Assembly: GCA_958450325.1 (NCBI GenBank)
Contig: OY288250.1
Location: 45,792,683-45,856,682, forward strand
From: Agrostemma githago
Lineage: Eukaryota > Streptophyta > Magnoliopsida > Caryophyllales > Caryophyllaceae
Direction of reading: 5' to 3'
DNA length: 64,000 nucleotides
Part shown: one piece after another, positions 1-12,152 of the stretch
Layout: each line of letters begins with the position of its first letter
Numbering within the stretch: the first letter of the stretch is position 1
Notes under the pieces: model-generated
The model's input: the letters and a program-made list of their open reading frames with translations, nothing else
Databases searched by the model: none
Told to the model about the DNA's origin: nothing
Position numbers and translations under genes: made by a program

Positions 1-724
1 TTATTGCTTATTATTTGTTTTGGGTTCTAGATTATTTTGTATATATTTAATTATCTTTATTTATTTTCATTTCGTATATATTTTTTTTAATTTTTTTTAT
101 TTGTCTCACAATTATGACTATCTTCTACTTTCTCAATTTAATCATGAGTCACAGCATACTTATTGGGAAAGACTTGAGTGTTTTATTTTGCTTTCATGGC
201 GGAATGTAAGGTGATATTGCAAAAATTAACGGCTACTCTATGTGAGTCAAACCTTATAGTTGGTCCGACACCATCAACTGACTTTGTTATGAGTACGTCC
301 GTTGCACATGTTAGAGAGGATATTGACCCGTTTGTTGACGATGATGATGAGCCTTTGATTTTTGCTTTGAAAGTCCATTCTCCGATCATTGAAGTTGATT
401 CTATTATGACTGACAATTTTCCATCTTTGACAGAAATATCTGAAGTTTTGAGCACCATCAATAAGCCTAATGGCTAATGGTGACTCTATTGATAATTCTA
501 GTTGTCAGCCTACTGACCCTTCTTTTGAGATCACCGTGCCTGTTGATACTGATGATTTTGTTGATAATTCCTCACAAGGGCTCCTCACCGAGGCCTTTTT
601 AGAAGATTTGATATATTTTGGCAGTTCTGCAGGTGAATCAAACCCTTGGAAAGCGGAGGTAGACGCATTAGAAGCAGCGCTAAATCATCCAGGAACCCTC
701 GAAACAGAAAATCTGGAGATATAT
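1..724 (+). pseudogene. Decayed retroelement coding remnant, left of LTR 1
   Basis: Two overlapping open segments in different frames (about 196-477 and 470-724) encode a Ser/Thr/Asp-rich acidic sequence. A short run near 655-680 reads VDALEAAL, which also occurs in the protease-RT linker of element A (near 5930). I therefore read it, tentatively, as a decayed Athila-type linker or third-ORF fragment rather than a cellular gene. Positions 1-195 are AT-rich and pyrimidine-rich, like an element leader. No zinc knuckle, protease or RT motif is visible. The second segment runs straight into the TG of the LTR at 725. Confidence 0.35.
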
Positions 725-3700
725 TGTAACACCCATGCTTTTGACCATTTTAGTAACGATTAATATTAATAAATCGAGTCTCGACAAAATATTTTATATA
801 GTAATATTCAATTCTTTTGTCTTTGGAACCTTTCTATTTCACTTCATTGTTTGCAAAACTGAAATTTCTATCGTTATCGAAATTATGCGCGATTTCGTAA
901 AACGGTTCCTATTTTCTCATACGGACTTCGATTGAGGCGTTTCAAATGCCTAAATTTATTAATTTTCCAAGATCTACACAATGGTGATATTCAAATTAAA
1001 ATTTATAAGTTCATCATAAAAATATTGTACTGGACCGCTCCTTTACTACGAAAATCGTCACCCGACGAATCGTTTCTCGACATTCGATTTCCGTACTTCT
1101 TTCCTAACCATGGTGTGACCAAATAAACTCAAAAACAGCACCCTAAGGCATGCCATACCGTCACTTTGAAGTCCAAGCCTCAAAATATGCCTTTCTAATC
1201 AAAAACACCAAATAGGGTATGTACCTCTTAAAGTATGCTTAGCTACTTTTGGTAATTGTCAAGTTCTTGTCCACCCTTTGCTCCCCCATCTAATGCACGA
1301 CTTGTGTGCTTTAACCAGTCATTTTATCTTCATTTACTCATCCATTCACTCTCTTTCTCCCTATTTTTTTTCTTGTGAAATCTGACCAAAAACCGGCAAC
1401 ATTTCTGCCCAGAAATTTCGTGTTCATCATCTCCATTTTTCCGTCTCCATTTTCGCTATATCGATCTTCTTTCCGTCTCCTTCGTTAAGGTATTAATCGA
1501 TTTCATTTCCAATCGTTGTCACCTTAATTTTTCAGCGATATTATGGTATTTTCATACCATGGAATTCATAATTTTTTTAGGGTTCTGAGGCGGTCCAGCA
1601 GAAGACGAATATATCGTAGACTCGGATTTTGATTGAAGGTAACGTCGATGTTGCTCGGTATTGCATGATTTTATTTGTGTAATTGCATGTATATTATTAT
1701 AATTTTATTTTTGACTATATATGTATGTCATATAATCTGGAAAATTTTAAAAGTTGAAAATTTTCATGTTTCGATATTTTTATCGCTTTTACGAGATTAA
1801 CGATTAAATCGTCATACTAATTTGTAAAATCATAATATTCGGCCTAAACATGTAATATATGTTTATATTCTGTAAAAATGATATTTTTCATGAATTTTAA
1901 TAATTCAGTATTTTTCTGATATTTTAATTATCGATTATTGAATTATTACCGTTTACGGACAAAAATGATTAAAAGCCGATTTTTAGTTCTAGTACTTAAA
2001 CATTTTATTTTAATCTTATTTTTTGACGGGATCAAACTTTCTGATGAAATAGAATTTTCTGAATGTTTTCATAATTTTTCGGAATTGTTAAGCGGATGAA
2101 TTAATTAATCACTTTAAATCATCGTTTATCGTTAAAACCGTGTTTGTCGTTTAAATTCTCGATTTTTGGTCATTGGTTTAAATCTGAAAAAAATATGATT
2201 CTGATGATTTCAAAATAAAATTTAATTTTATGATGTTGAGTTCTTTAATAAAATGTTAGGAACGATAAGTTTTATTAATGTAATCGTTAATTGTGAAAAC
2301 GGGTTTTAAAGACGGTTTTGACGGCATTTATTGAATCTGAAATTTTTGGAAATCTGGAAAAATAGTATTTTCTGGAAAATCATGATTTTTAAGTTTAATA
2401 ATATTTTTTGGATATTAATACTTAAATCGTTTTGTAATTACTATTTTTATTAATCGTTATTGTCGAGATTAGACGATTAACGAGAAAACGCTTTAAAAAC
2501 CGAGTTTTAGGATTCTGGAAAATTTTTCTTTTCTAGACAGAATGTCCATAAATATATTTTAACTATATTACATAATTTTTGTACTATTTATTAATGTCTT
2601 TAATTAATAAGTATTGATTTTTGGACAAATTACGATTTATCGTTAAAATGCTTCGTCTTACCTAAAAGATTTATTTTTCCAGCTATTTTGAAAATATTTA
2701 AATATGAAACTTTAAGAGTTAAATCATCCCTTAACATATTCTAAATATATTCAATGATTTAATTAAATAAAACACGTTAAAAGATTTAATTTGACATTTG
2801 CCGTAAATTCCTATTTGTAATCGTATTGTCGTAACTAATAATAATTAGGGAATTTTAGATTTGTAAATTTTGAAAACACCCTGATTAGTTTTATTAAAAT
2901 GTTTAAGACGTTTTTAATCATTTTATACACTTGTACGATATTTCAATAATTTCATAAACTCAAATGTTCTTACTTTAATAAATAATATCGTTAAGGCCGA
3001 AAGTATTAGTTTTATAAATCTATATCGTTTACTAAAAATGTGGTATTAGTATGAACTAATATTTTCACTATTTTGATATAATGCTTTTTTTAGTAAAGTT
3101 TCTAAAAATAGAAGTTTCCTAAAATAGAAAGTTTCCTCTTTTAGAATATAAATGTTTACTTCTTTTATCCTCATATTATTTATATTGATTATATCTTTTG
3201 AATATCGATAATGACTTTGTTTTGGAGTTATGGAATAACGACAAGTGTGAGGTTAGAGTAATATATTCTAGGGTTTACGGTTTTGCCATCAACAATAAGG
3301 CTAGTGTATCAGGAATCGGTACATTGGTTGTTGAACCGGGTGACAGGTATCCCGGGAGTTGTGTATATTTTGACCTTAAGCTTAGGCCTCGCAGTAAGTC
3401 GCCGTCATAAGTTGAACTGGGTGACAGGTAATCCCAGGAGGGGTGTGCATTACCTTAAACTAGGGCCACACATTTATAAGTCGCCGCTCTATTATGGTTG
3501 AGTAGCCTAGTTAGAGACCGAAGTTTGATTTGTTTGAACTAAGTTCTCGAAGCTAGTTTTTAGTATTCTCCTAGTGAAAGTCTAGCCGTCTACACTACTC
3601 CTATCCATAACGCCATTTTGAATATTTTTATTATTATCGATATAATTTGGTTGCAGGTTGGCAAATGTTTTATGTTTTCTTCGGAAAACTCATTTTTATT

Positions 3701-4134
3701 ATATTGTTTTGATACGTGAAGTTTTTCACTGAAAGTTTATTTTTATTATAATGTTTTACTGTTTTCCATTTTTACTATTTTTCTATAATAGTAATTATAG
3801 TTTTAAAATCCTGTTATACGGCTGGGAGAACGTTGACGTTGCTCCTCACTGATTGTGGCTGTTATGTTTTTAACATGGCAGGTATATGTGTTTTCCTTCG
3901 GGTGGGCTAGCGAGCAGTTATGGATCCTGCTTGTTTTAATCAGATCACTGTATTATGGATTGTTAAAACCCTTTTTATGGATTTTAATTTTTTTTTTGTA
4001 GTCATTTTTTATTTTTATGGCTTATGTATTGACTTACCATTTTTATTTAATCAAGACATAGCTACAGTGTGTTATTATCCCACTTCTACAGTGTTTCCGC
4101 CACTGTATTGCGTTAGAATTTCTAGGGGATTACA
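725..4134 (+). repeat. LTR 1: long Tekay-type LTR without its element
   Basis: The repeat starts TGTAACACCC and ends in GGGGATTACA, the termini shared by every Tekay-type LTR in this window (12720, 27970, 36547, and 50971 on the minus strand). It is 3410 bp long. The part 3186-4134 aligns by eye with 47290-48464 of LTR F. No PBS follows at 4135 and no PPT precedes 725, and the flanks (TATAT on the left, GCTTT on the right) are not a target duplication. It is therefore a solo or truncated LTR whose junctions were altered after insertion. Around 3190 it keeps the empty TA site that a Stowaway MITE occupies in LTR F. Confidence 0.75.
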
Positions 4135-5360
4135 GCTTTAGCTAAGAGATTTGATGCATTGGAGGTGTCGAATTCTCAAGGGGAAGGGGGAATGCATCAA
4201 GTACATGCCATGCAAGATTATGCATGTGTTCGTTGTGGTGCCGCGGACCACCAAGCTCAGGATTGCCTAGGCTCCATAGAACAAGTGAATGCATTCCATT
4301 CCATGCGCCCACGCTATCCATATATGAACCAACCGGGTTATGATGCATCTCTTTTGTCTTACAGGAGTACTAATGTCTTGAACCCGCCTATTACACCACC
4401 CTATGTGCCTCCGCACAAGCAGCATCTCCAGAATCAACAGAATTTCCAGAATCAACGGAATTTTCAGAACCAGCAGCAATTCCAGAATCAAGGGAATTTT
4501 CAGAACCAACAAAATTTTCAGAACCAGCAGAATTTCGGTAATCAAAGGAATTTCCAAAATCAGGGAAATTATCAGCAACGACCTCACTCGGGTCAACATC
4601 AACAAAATTTTGGCAATACTAATCAGAACTTCGGGAATTCTCATCAGAATTTCGATACTAGTCATCAGAATTTCGGTACTAGTCAGCAGAATTTTGGCCA
4701 ATCCTCCGCACAAGCTTAAGGTAATTCTTCTTCTTCTTCTTCGAGTTCTAATGATGGCTGAGCTTCGTAATATGATGCAGATGATGGCCAAGACCCAGGA
4801 CTCTATGATGGCTCAAATGCAAAAGAATGATCAAGCTAAGGATAATGCCATCAAGAATTTGGAGAACCAAGTGGGACACCTTGCCGCGTCACAAGCAATG
4901 CGTCAACAAGGTAAACTCCCTTCTCAAGGTGATCAACAACATGATACGGCTAATGCGATCACTCTTCGTAGTGGCACACACTATGAGGGTCCGTCGACGC
5001 CTAACGATGATACACCGGCCGAGAAGGAGGAGGTTCTAGTGGAAGATGTCAATGAGGATGTTATTGTGGAAACTCCAAGTGAAGATCAAGTTCCACCACC
5101 CACTACTCCCGTTCCCACTCCGACTAGTTCAACAATTCAAGTACCATTCCCGGGTCGATTGAAGAATCGGAAGGAGACTACCCAATTTGGCAAGTTCATG
5201 GAGGTTGTGAAGAATTTGCAGGTTACGGTCTCATTTACCGAGCTCATTATGCAAGTCCCATCTTATACCAAATTTATGAAGGACATCTTGACTCGGAAGA
5301 GAAGCATTGGTGAGGTAGAAACCGTCGCTCTTACTGCAAAGTATAGTGCTTTTTTTTACA
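4135..5360 (+). pseudogene. gag: Athila gag C-terminal half: zinc knuckle and Q/N-rich tail
   Basis: The reading frame opens directly after LTR 1. At about 4222-4265 is a CCHC zinc knuckle (CVRCGAADHQAQDC, C-x2-C-x4-H-x4-C), the nucleic-acid binding motif of gag. It is followed by about 100 residues of NFQNQ-type repeats (4420-4716). A TAA at 4717 ends this frame; the next segment, in another frame from about 4750, has a Met/Gln-rich coiled-coil stretch, then NAITLRSG (near 4950), then an acidic Pro/Thr-rich linker leading to the protease. A second frame break falls at the T run 5348-5355. The capsid domain is missing on the 5' side. Gag would form the cytoplasmic particle and bind element RNA. 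Confidence 0.75.
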
Positions 5361-5361
5361 G

Positions 5362-7290
5362 AACAAGGCCCCACCGAAGCTAAAGGACCCCGGTAGTTTC
5401 TCGATTCCTTGCACTATAGGCACCTTATCGATTGATAAGGCTTTATGTGATTTAGGTGCTAGTGTATGTGTCATGCCTTACTCCTTTTGTGAAAAATTTA
5501 ATATGGGTCCTCTTAAGTGTACTAGTGTCACTTTGCAGATGGCGGATCGTTCAATAAAACGCCCTTTGGGAGTTTTAGAAGACGTACCCGTTAGAGTTGA
5601 AATTTTTTTTATCCCGGTTGATTTTATCGTTCTTGACATGGCCGAGGACACCCAAATTCCCATAATTTTGGGAAGGCCATTTTTGCACACCGCCGGCGCG
5701 GTGATCGATGTCAAGAACGGTAAATTGACCTTGGAAGTGGGTGGAGACACCATTGTTTTCTGTTTAGATAGTACACTTAAGAACCCGATGACAACGGATT
5801 CTTGTTGCATGATTGATGTTGTGGATGTTTTAATTCATGGTTCTATGGAGGCTTCCCTTATACGGGACCCCTTAGAGGCTTTGGTATGTTTGGAAGCGTG
5901 TGCAGGTGATGCTTCCGTTGACTCTGCTGTCATTGATGCTTTGGAAGCTGCTTTGGAAGGAAGGATGCTCACGGAGGAGCAAGGTATTGATGTAACCAAC
6001 ATCGTCCACACCTCATTTGCCATAGACATAACCGTTCCGGAGCGTAAGCCACTTCCGTCTCACCTAAAATATGCCTTTTTAGACAATACCGAGAGCTTCC
6101 CCGTGATTGTAAGTGATGATTTAACTGAGCAACAACTTTCTAATTTGTTAGTTGTTTTGAAGAAAAATAGGAAAGCTTTGGGGTATAGTCTTGATGAGTT
6201 TAAGGGAATCAGTCCCGATTTCTCTATGCGTAGAATTAATCTAGAGGAAGGTCATCGTCCTTGTGTCCAGGGTCAACGTAAGTTGAACCCGAATATGCAA
6301 GAGGTGGTTAAAAAGGAAGTTATGAAATTGTTGGATGCGGGAATCATTTATGCGGTTCCCGATTCAAAATGGGTGAGTCCGGTACAAGTTGTACCTAAGA
6401 AGGGAGGGACTACTGTGGTCCCAAATGAGAAGAATGAGTTAATCCCTACACGAATTGTGACGGGATGGAGAATGTGCATAGACTATAGAAAGTTGAACAC
6501 CGCCACACTTAAAGACCATTTTCCATTACCGTTTATTGACCAAATGCTTGAGAGGCTAGCTTCTCACAAGTATTTTTGCTATTTAGATGGATATTCGGGA
6601 TTTTTCCAAATCCCGATACACCCCGCCGACCAAGAAAAGACCATGTTTACTTGTCCCTATGGCACTTTCGCATATCGCAGGATGCCATTCGGGTTATGTA
6701 ACGCACCCACCACCTTTCAAAGATGCATGATGAGCATCTTTTCCGACTACATCGAGTCCATTATGGAAGTGTTTATGGACGACTTTAGTGTGTATGGTAT
6801 GAGTTTTTCAGCTTGTTTAGCTAACTTGGATACCATTTTAAACCGATGTGTCGAGGTCAGTTTGGTCTTGAATTGGGAGAAGTGCCATTTTATGGTCACT
6901 GAGGGTGTAATTTTGGGTCATGTGGTCTCCAAAAAGGACATTCAGGTGGATAAAGCAAAGGTGCAAGTGATTGAGCAATTGCCCTTGCCGGTTAATGTGA
7001 AGGGAGTGAGAAGTTTCCTTGGTCATGCGGGATTTTATCGCCGCTTTATCAAGGACTTTTCCAAAATTGCTAAGCCACTTACACAATTGCTCCTAAAGGA
7101 TGCCCCTTTCGACTTTACTGATGAGTGTGTTGAAGCTTTTAACAGGATTAAGCAGACCCTCATTTCTGCTCCGATTATTCAGTCACCGGATTGGAATTTG
7201 CCATTCGAGATAATGTGTGACGCGAGTAATTATGCTGTGGGAGCGGTTTTGGGCCAAAGGAAGGACAAAGTCTTGCATGCTATATACTAG
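5362..7290 (+). pseudogene. pol: Athila pol, first part: aspartic protease, reverse transcriptase, start of RNase H
   Basis: The frame starts after the T-run frameshift with the conserved PGSFSIPC box, then the protease site DLGAS at about 5453-5467 (the family uses DLGAS where retroviruses have DTGA) and the flap-side motif ILGRPFLHTAGA (5665-5700). A linker of about 120 residues leads to RT: MCIDYRKLN (near 6472), FFQIPIHP, and the catalytic box FMDD (near 6772-6783) in place of the usual YVDD or FIDD. RNase H begins with MCDASNYAVGAVL. An in-frame TAG at 7288 interrupts RNase H; the same frame continues to 8103. Enzyme roles are established for the family; this copy is inactive. Confidence 0.85.
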
Positions 7291-8950
7291 GCTAGTAAAA
7301 CACTTGATAATGCTCAAGTTAACTATGCAACCACCGAGAAGGAATTGCTAGCTATAGTATATGCTTTGGAAAAATTCAGAACCTACTTGGTTGGATCGGA
7401 AGTCATTGTTTTCACCGATCATGCGGCTCTTAAGTACCTCCTTGCTAAGAAAGAAGCGAAACCCCGACTACTTCGATGGATCTTACTACTCAAAGAGTTT
7501 GATTTATCGATCCGGGATAAGAAGGGAGCGGAAAATGCCGTTGCGGATCATTTATCGAGGCTTAGAGTTGAGAAGGAAGGAGTTGTCATCCCTATAGATG
7601 ACTCTTTTCCCGATTATTCTCTCATGGCCTTAACTACCGGTGAAAGCGAAGGACCTTGGTATGCGGATTATGCTAATTATTTAGTTGGGAAGGTATTACC
7701 TTCTGATCTTTCTTATCAGCAAAAGAAAAAATTTCTACATGATGTTCGACAATTTTTCTGGGATGATCCTTATTTATTTAAGGAGTGTGCGGATGGTATT
7801 TTTCGACGATGTGTCCCTCAATGGGAAGTTCGAGGAATTTTAGAGAGTTGTCATTCATCACCTTATGGTGGCCATCATGGACCGAGCCGAACCACGGCTA
7901 AGGTCCTCCAGTCGGGTTTTTATTGGCCAACCTTGTTCCGGGATGCCCAAGCTTTTATTATTTCCTGCGACGCATGTCAAAGGACCGGTAATATTTCTAG
8001 GAGGCATGAGATGTCTCACAATGGGATTCTCGAGGTAGAAATTTTTGATGTCTGGGGTGTAGACTATCAAGGCCCGTTCCCGTCATCCAAGGGCAACCGA
8101 TATATATTTTGGTTGTGGTTGATTATGTCTCCAAGTGGGTGGAGGCGGTAGCATCTCCTGCTAATGATGCTAGAACGGTAATTTTTTTATTTAAAAAGAT
8201 CATTTTCCCCCGCTTTGGTGTTCCAAGGGCGATTATTAGTGATGGTGGAAGCCATTTTCATGAGAAGCGACTTGATGCTTTACTTGCTAAGTACGTTGTC
8301 TCTCACCGTACCGGTCTTGCCTACCACCCTCAAACGAGTGGGCAAGTTTAGGTGTCCAATAGGGAAATCAAGTCTATTCTCCAAAAGGTCGTGTCAAAAG
8401 CTCGAAAGGATTAGAGCTCTAAGCTAGATGATACACTATGGGCTTATCGTACCGCCTTTAAAACGCCTATTGGTACTTCACCTTACCGATTGGTTTATGG
8501 CAAGTCATGCCATTTGCCCGTCGAGCTTGAGTACAAGGCTTGGTGGGCGATAAGGAGCTTAACTTGGATCCGCATTTTAGTGGGGAGAAGAGACTCATGC
8601 AACTGAATGAGTTAGAAGAATTTCGTCTTGGTGCCTATGATAGTGCTCGGGTTTATAAGGAGCGCACCAAGCGGTGGCATGACAAGCATATCCTTCACTG
8701 TGAGTTCAACGTGAGGGATAAGGTATTATTGTTTAATTCTAGACTCCGGTTGTTTCCCGGAAAATTGAAATCTTGTTGGTCCGGACCTTTTTCCGTCACC
8801 CATGTTGGTAGGTTTGGCTCGATCGAAGTCGAGAGTGATTCCGGTGAACGATTCAAGGTGAATGGTCAACGATTGAAATTACATCATGAAGGTGCTCAAG
8901 TTGGAGCGATTGAAGTTATACAACTTCATCCCGTTCCCTCATTCCACTAA
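7291..8950 (+). pseudogene. pol: Athila pol, second part: RNase H, integrase and C-terminal domain
   Basis: Continues in frame after the stop at 7288: RNase H (TDHAALKYLL near 7417), the integrase HHCC zinc domain (His pair near 7850-7875, CDACQ near 7969), and the core with the first Asp in WGVDYQG (near 8056). A frameshift at about 8100-8108 moves the core to another frame, where the second Asp is in SDGG (near 8240). The position of the third catalytic residue, Glu, is a TAG stop (8349-8351). Another TAG is at 8412 and a frame change lies near 8550. The C-terminal part (to 8950) has the usual basic, SH3-like region. At least five lesions, so a fossil. Confidence 0.85.
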
Positions 8951-9697
8951 AAAATTTTGCTCATCAAGTCGTGCGGGACTCTAAACCAGCGCTACCGGGA
9001 GGCAGCCTGGATATGTAAATACTTTCCCTCATTCTCCTTTAATTTTTATTTTTCCTTTAGTTGTTTTAGTGAGGATGAGAGGAGGGACTAATGTTTTTGG
9101 AGATGCGCAGAATCATCGGAAATAACTCGAATTGAGGATATTAGGAAAATAAGGAGAAGGAAAATTCACCATGCTCTTGATTATATAGCAGGTCACCTCA
9201 GCCTAGGTCTAGGGGGCCTATCGACTTTAGGGGCCGAGGTACGAGTTGAATTTGAACTCGAAAAGAAGGATTCGTGCACCTCAGCCTGTGCCCAGGCCCC
9301 CTATTGAATTCAGGGGCCGAGGCACAAGAAAAAAAGACCAAAGTTGGAGCAAAAGTCTGAAAAACAAAGGAGATGTGCAGTCAGGTTGGCCAGCCGGCCG
9401 CCGGTCTAGACCGGCCGGCTGTGAGAAGGGAGTTTTCATTTTAAAAATCGAAAATAATGGAGAGGTTCGTCAGGCTGGCCATTCGGCCGCCGGTCCAGAC
9501 CGGCCGGGCCACACATCATACCCCCAAACCCAATTTTCCTCGTCATTTTCACTCATTCAACCGCTCCTCTCTTCTCTCTCATCCCCCAAAATCCCAATTT
9601 CCCCAATTTCCCAGCCTTCATCTTCCCCTTCTTCACTCTCACTCCTCAAATTTTCCCCATATTTTTCCCAAAAACTGCTACTTTCAGCTAATTTGCA
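8951..9697 (+). other. Spacer between pol and third ORF of element A
   Basis: No coding signal. It begins with the AT-rich end of pol, then 9190-9325 holds two diverged copies of a GC-rich segment (each opens CCTCAGCCT and ends GGGGCCGAGG), followed by the palindromic cluster 9388-9510 and a C/T-rich leader (9530-9690) reading into the ATG at 9698. The order GC-rich repeats, pyrimidine leader, ATG resembles an LTR promoter and leader. Confidence 0.6.
9388..9510 (+). promoter_or_regulatory. GC-rich palindromic cluster upstream of third ORF in element A
   Basis: Two copies of a palindrome-rich block lie about 85 bp apart (9388-9421 and 9475-9510). Each contains GGCCGCCGGTC, then AGACCGGCCGG. 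A related block, GGCCGCCTGCTGACCGGCCGG, is found twice in the 3' LTR of the same element (30939-31061). Shared, family-specific palindromes in LTR and spacer suggest a second promoter for the third ORF. This is inference: no clear TATA box is visible between the cluster and the ATG. Confidence 0.45.
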
Positions 9698-11233
9698 ATG
9701 CCTCCTCGGAACAAGCGCACCATAAACGATCATGCTCAACCCGACATTGATCCTGATCCAGTTTTTTCGGCCGTAATTTTTACCAGTATTGACCAAAAGG
9801 TACGATTTCAGAACTTGAGAAAGCGGTCTATTGTTCCTACTCGTTTTATAGATCGTGATGCTATGCGAACTTTAAGCTTAGATTCTGCTTTGGAAATCTT
9901 GTTTAAAGGTGTTGGTATGGGTACATTATTTACGATGCGTCGTAGTACGTATACTCAGCTTACGTTGGAATTTTTGAGTTCATTTGAGGTGTCTAAGAAT
10001 AGATGGTCGGGTGCGATTTCTTTTGAGTTCCGTTTACTGAATACTAGTTTTGAGCTGAGCCTGAAGCAGTTTTGGGATTGTTTTGATCTTAAGGATTATG
10101 ATGACCGTACACCACCCGAGCATGCTAATTTTAGGGTGAGTGATTTTTGGGAATATATTGCTGATGCCTCGTACACTACCGCGGGGCATATGAGTTCAAA
10201 TAATATTCATAATCCGGTCATAAAGGTTTGGCAGAGGTTTATGGGCTGGACAATTTTGATAGAAAGGAGCCACATAATGTCTATTTTAGGAGGTGTCTAT
10301 TTTGGGCTCGTACTTACGGCGTAAGCCGAAGGTGTGGCATATTAATATTGCCTATCACCTCGTCCTCCAGTTTAGGAGAATTGCTACGGCCGTTGCCGAT
10401 GTTCCTATTTATATAGGCGGGTTAGTCACGCAATTAGCTCTTCGGTTGACCGCTTTTCGCGAAGCGGATCATCAACCAGTCCCGGGCGAGATTACCCTTA
10501 GCCTCCGATATTTGGCTTCTCTTAACTGGATTTCTTCTAGGCATCAGAATCATTGGGCTTGGCTTATTCATGAGCAGGCGACTGTTATTTTGCAAGCCGG
10601 GTCAGTTTTGTCACTTGAGGCTGATCAACCTAATTATTTATTACCCGTCGCTGCTCCTAGCTCTCTTCCTTCGTCGCATGCTGTTACCTATACTCGTCGT
10701 CCCACGAGCGAGCCTAGTACCTCCCAGCCCTCCTCTGAGCCCGGTCCATCTCAGCCTGCTTCCGAGCCCACCACTACTACTTTTGAGCAGCCCCCTCCAC
10801 CACCCCAGTATGCTCCCCTCCATCCCGATCTTATTGCATGGATGGAGCGTATGGAGCTGGGTGCCGGTTCTTCCAGGTCAGACTTGGATACTCTTCGCAC
10901 GGAGACTCGTGCCGACACCGCGGCCACTCACGCTCGCCTAGACAGGTTATATGCTGATCAGTGTCTCGAGATATATCCCGTTTATGATGACTATGCTAGG
11001 CGTGCTGCTGTGCCACCACAGGGCCCTTACCCCTCTTACTTTTCGTGGCCCGTGGGTGGTTATACTGACCCTTCGATTCATGGCGGCTTCCATCTTCACA
11101 CTGACTATTTCAGTGACCCGACGGGCCTTGCTTTTGGAGCCGCTAGTGATTATCAGGGAGGTCGTTGGTATATGGGTGGTGCGTCTGGTTCCGGGACTGC
11201 TTCGAATGATGATATGGAGGATGATGATTTCGG

Positions 11234-11267
<34 letters not shown>

Positions 11268-11273
11268 CAGTAG
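9698..11273 (+). pseudogene. Third ORF, ATHILA ORF-1-like (env position), frameshifted
   Basis: The ATG at 9698 opens about 200 residues with the pattern of the Athila-specific ORF1 family (PF03078 type): TRFIDRDAM, then YTQLTLEFLSSFE, then FELSLKQFWDCFDL. Near 10290-10310 the frame changes and the protein continues (RRKPKVWHINIAYHL) to 11273. The second half has a Ser/Pro-rich low-complexity stretch (10650-10800) and a long Asp run from a GAT microsatellite. It lies downstream of pol, where some Athila copies carry an env-like gene. I see no signal peptide or clear transmembrane segment. Its function is unknown; a role like gag or RNA binding is as possible as envelope. Confidence 0.65.
11224..11270 (+). 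repeat. GAT trinucleotide microsatellite (poly-Asp)
   Basis: An almost pure GAT run, interrupted once by TTCGGT, at the very end of the third ORF of element A. It encodes an Asp tail and is prone to slippage. Confidence 0.85.
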
Positions 11274-11379
11274 CGGATTGCTGATTCCGCTACCTCTCCG
11301 TGTGCATATTTGGTATGTCTTTTCTCTATCCTCGGTTTTTATTTGTGTCTCCCCACCAATTTTGAGTCTGTATGATATG

Positions 11380-11415
11380 GACATTGAGGACAATGTCGAG
11401 TCTAGCGTGGGGGAG
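11380..11415 (+). promoter_or_regulatory. Internal polypurine (second PPT-like) motif of element A
   Basis: GAGGACAATG is followed at about 15 bp by GCGTGGGGGAG. The same pair (GAGGACA..., then GTGTGGGGGAG) lies 1.3-1.8 kb upstream of the terminal PPT in elements C, D and H. It looks like a central-PPT-type plus-strand primer. Confidence 0.5.
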
Positions 11416-12041
11416 TTTTTAGTATTTCTAGTTTTATTTCCTTGAGTCTTAATGTTTGTCTATGATACCGATTATGCAGCAATGATGATAATTTGCACTC
11501 TTTAGGCAACCTACTCATTCTTAATTGGCATTCATTTGACCTTTGTTATGAGGAATAATATCTAATTGATAAGTATGCAACCAATTGAGCTATAATTTGT
11601 GATTCCCATTTAGACCGACCTTGCATTTAGGCTTTAGCTACAAAATTGGTGAGATTTAGAGCCTTCTGTAGCCAGTACATTCATACCAGGCTACCACTTA
11701 GGTTGTGTGTCTAGGTCTCCTCGTGGAATATGCTGTCAATACGCATAAGTATGGTGTTTTCCCCTTTATTTTGACTAACTTGCCTAGTGATCATTTTTGG
11801 GACATTTTCATTTTCATCTATTTCTATCCATTTTCTCCTCGGCTAAAATTTTAAGAATTCACAAAATGAACTACATAATCAAATTTGCCTACCTAGCCAA
11901 GCTTGATAAAGTAGGTCACCTAGTGCGTTCTATGCTCGTTATTGTGTGAATATGGAGATTTTTTTGTGGAAGATTAGATGTAGATCTTGTACGGGTCAAT
12001 TTTGGTTATTGTATATATTTGCTTCTAATTTCATCAAGCTT

Positions 12042-12152
12042 TGAAAAAAAAAGGAAAAAAAAAATCAAAAAAAAAAAAAAAAGAAAAAAATCAAAAGAAG
12101 AAAAAAAAAATTGAAAAAAGAATCGAAAAAAAAAAATCAAAACAACAAAAAT
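12042..12152 (+). repeat. A-rich tract in element A
   Basis: About 110 bp that is nearly all A with scattered TC and G, between the internal and terminal polypurine motifs. Equivalent tracts lie at 23560-23760 (C), 57044-57250 (H) and, on the minus strand, 62500-62650 (D). Confidence 0.7.

Noticed and set aside
4267..4791. Minus-strand and alternative-frame ORFs (174 and 326 codons) across gag of element A
   Set aside because: Produced by the Q/N-coding repeats read in other frames (Ile/Leu/Arg-rich nonsense).
9246..9725. 159-codon ORF before the third ORF of element A
   Set aside because: It spans the GC-rich palindromes and pyrimidine leader; composition and position fit regulatory sequence, and the ATG at 9698 opens the recognisable protein.
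10947..11393. Antisense and alternative-frame ORFs over the end of the third ORF
   Set aside because: Shadows of the coding strand and of the GAT microsatellite.
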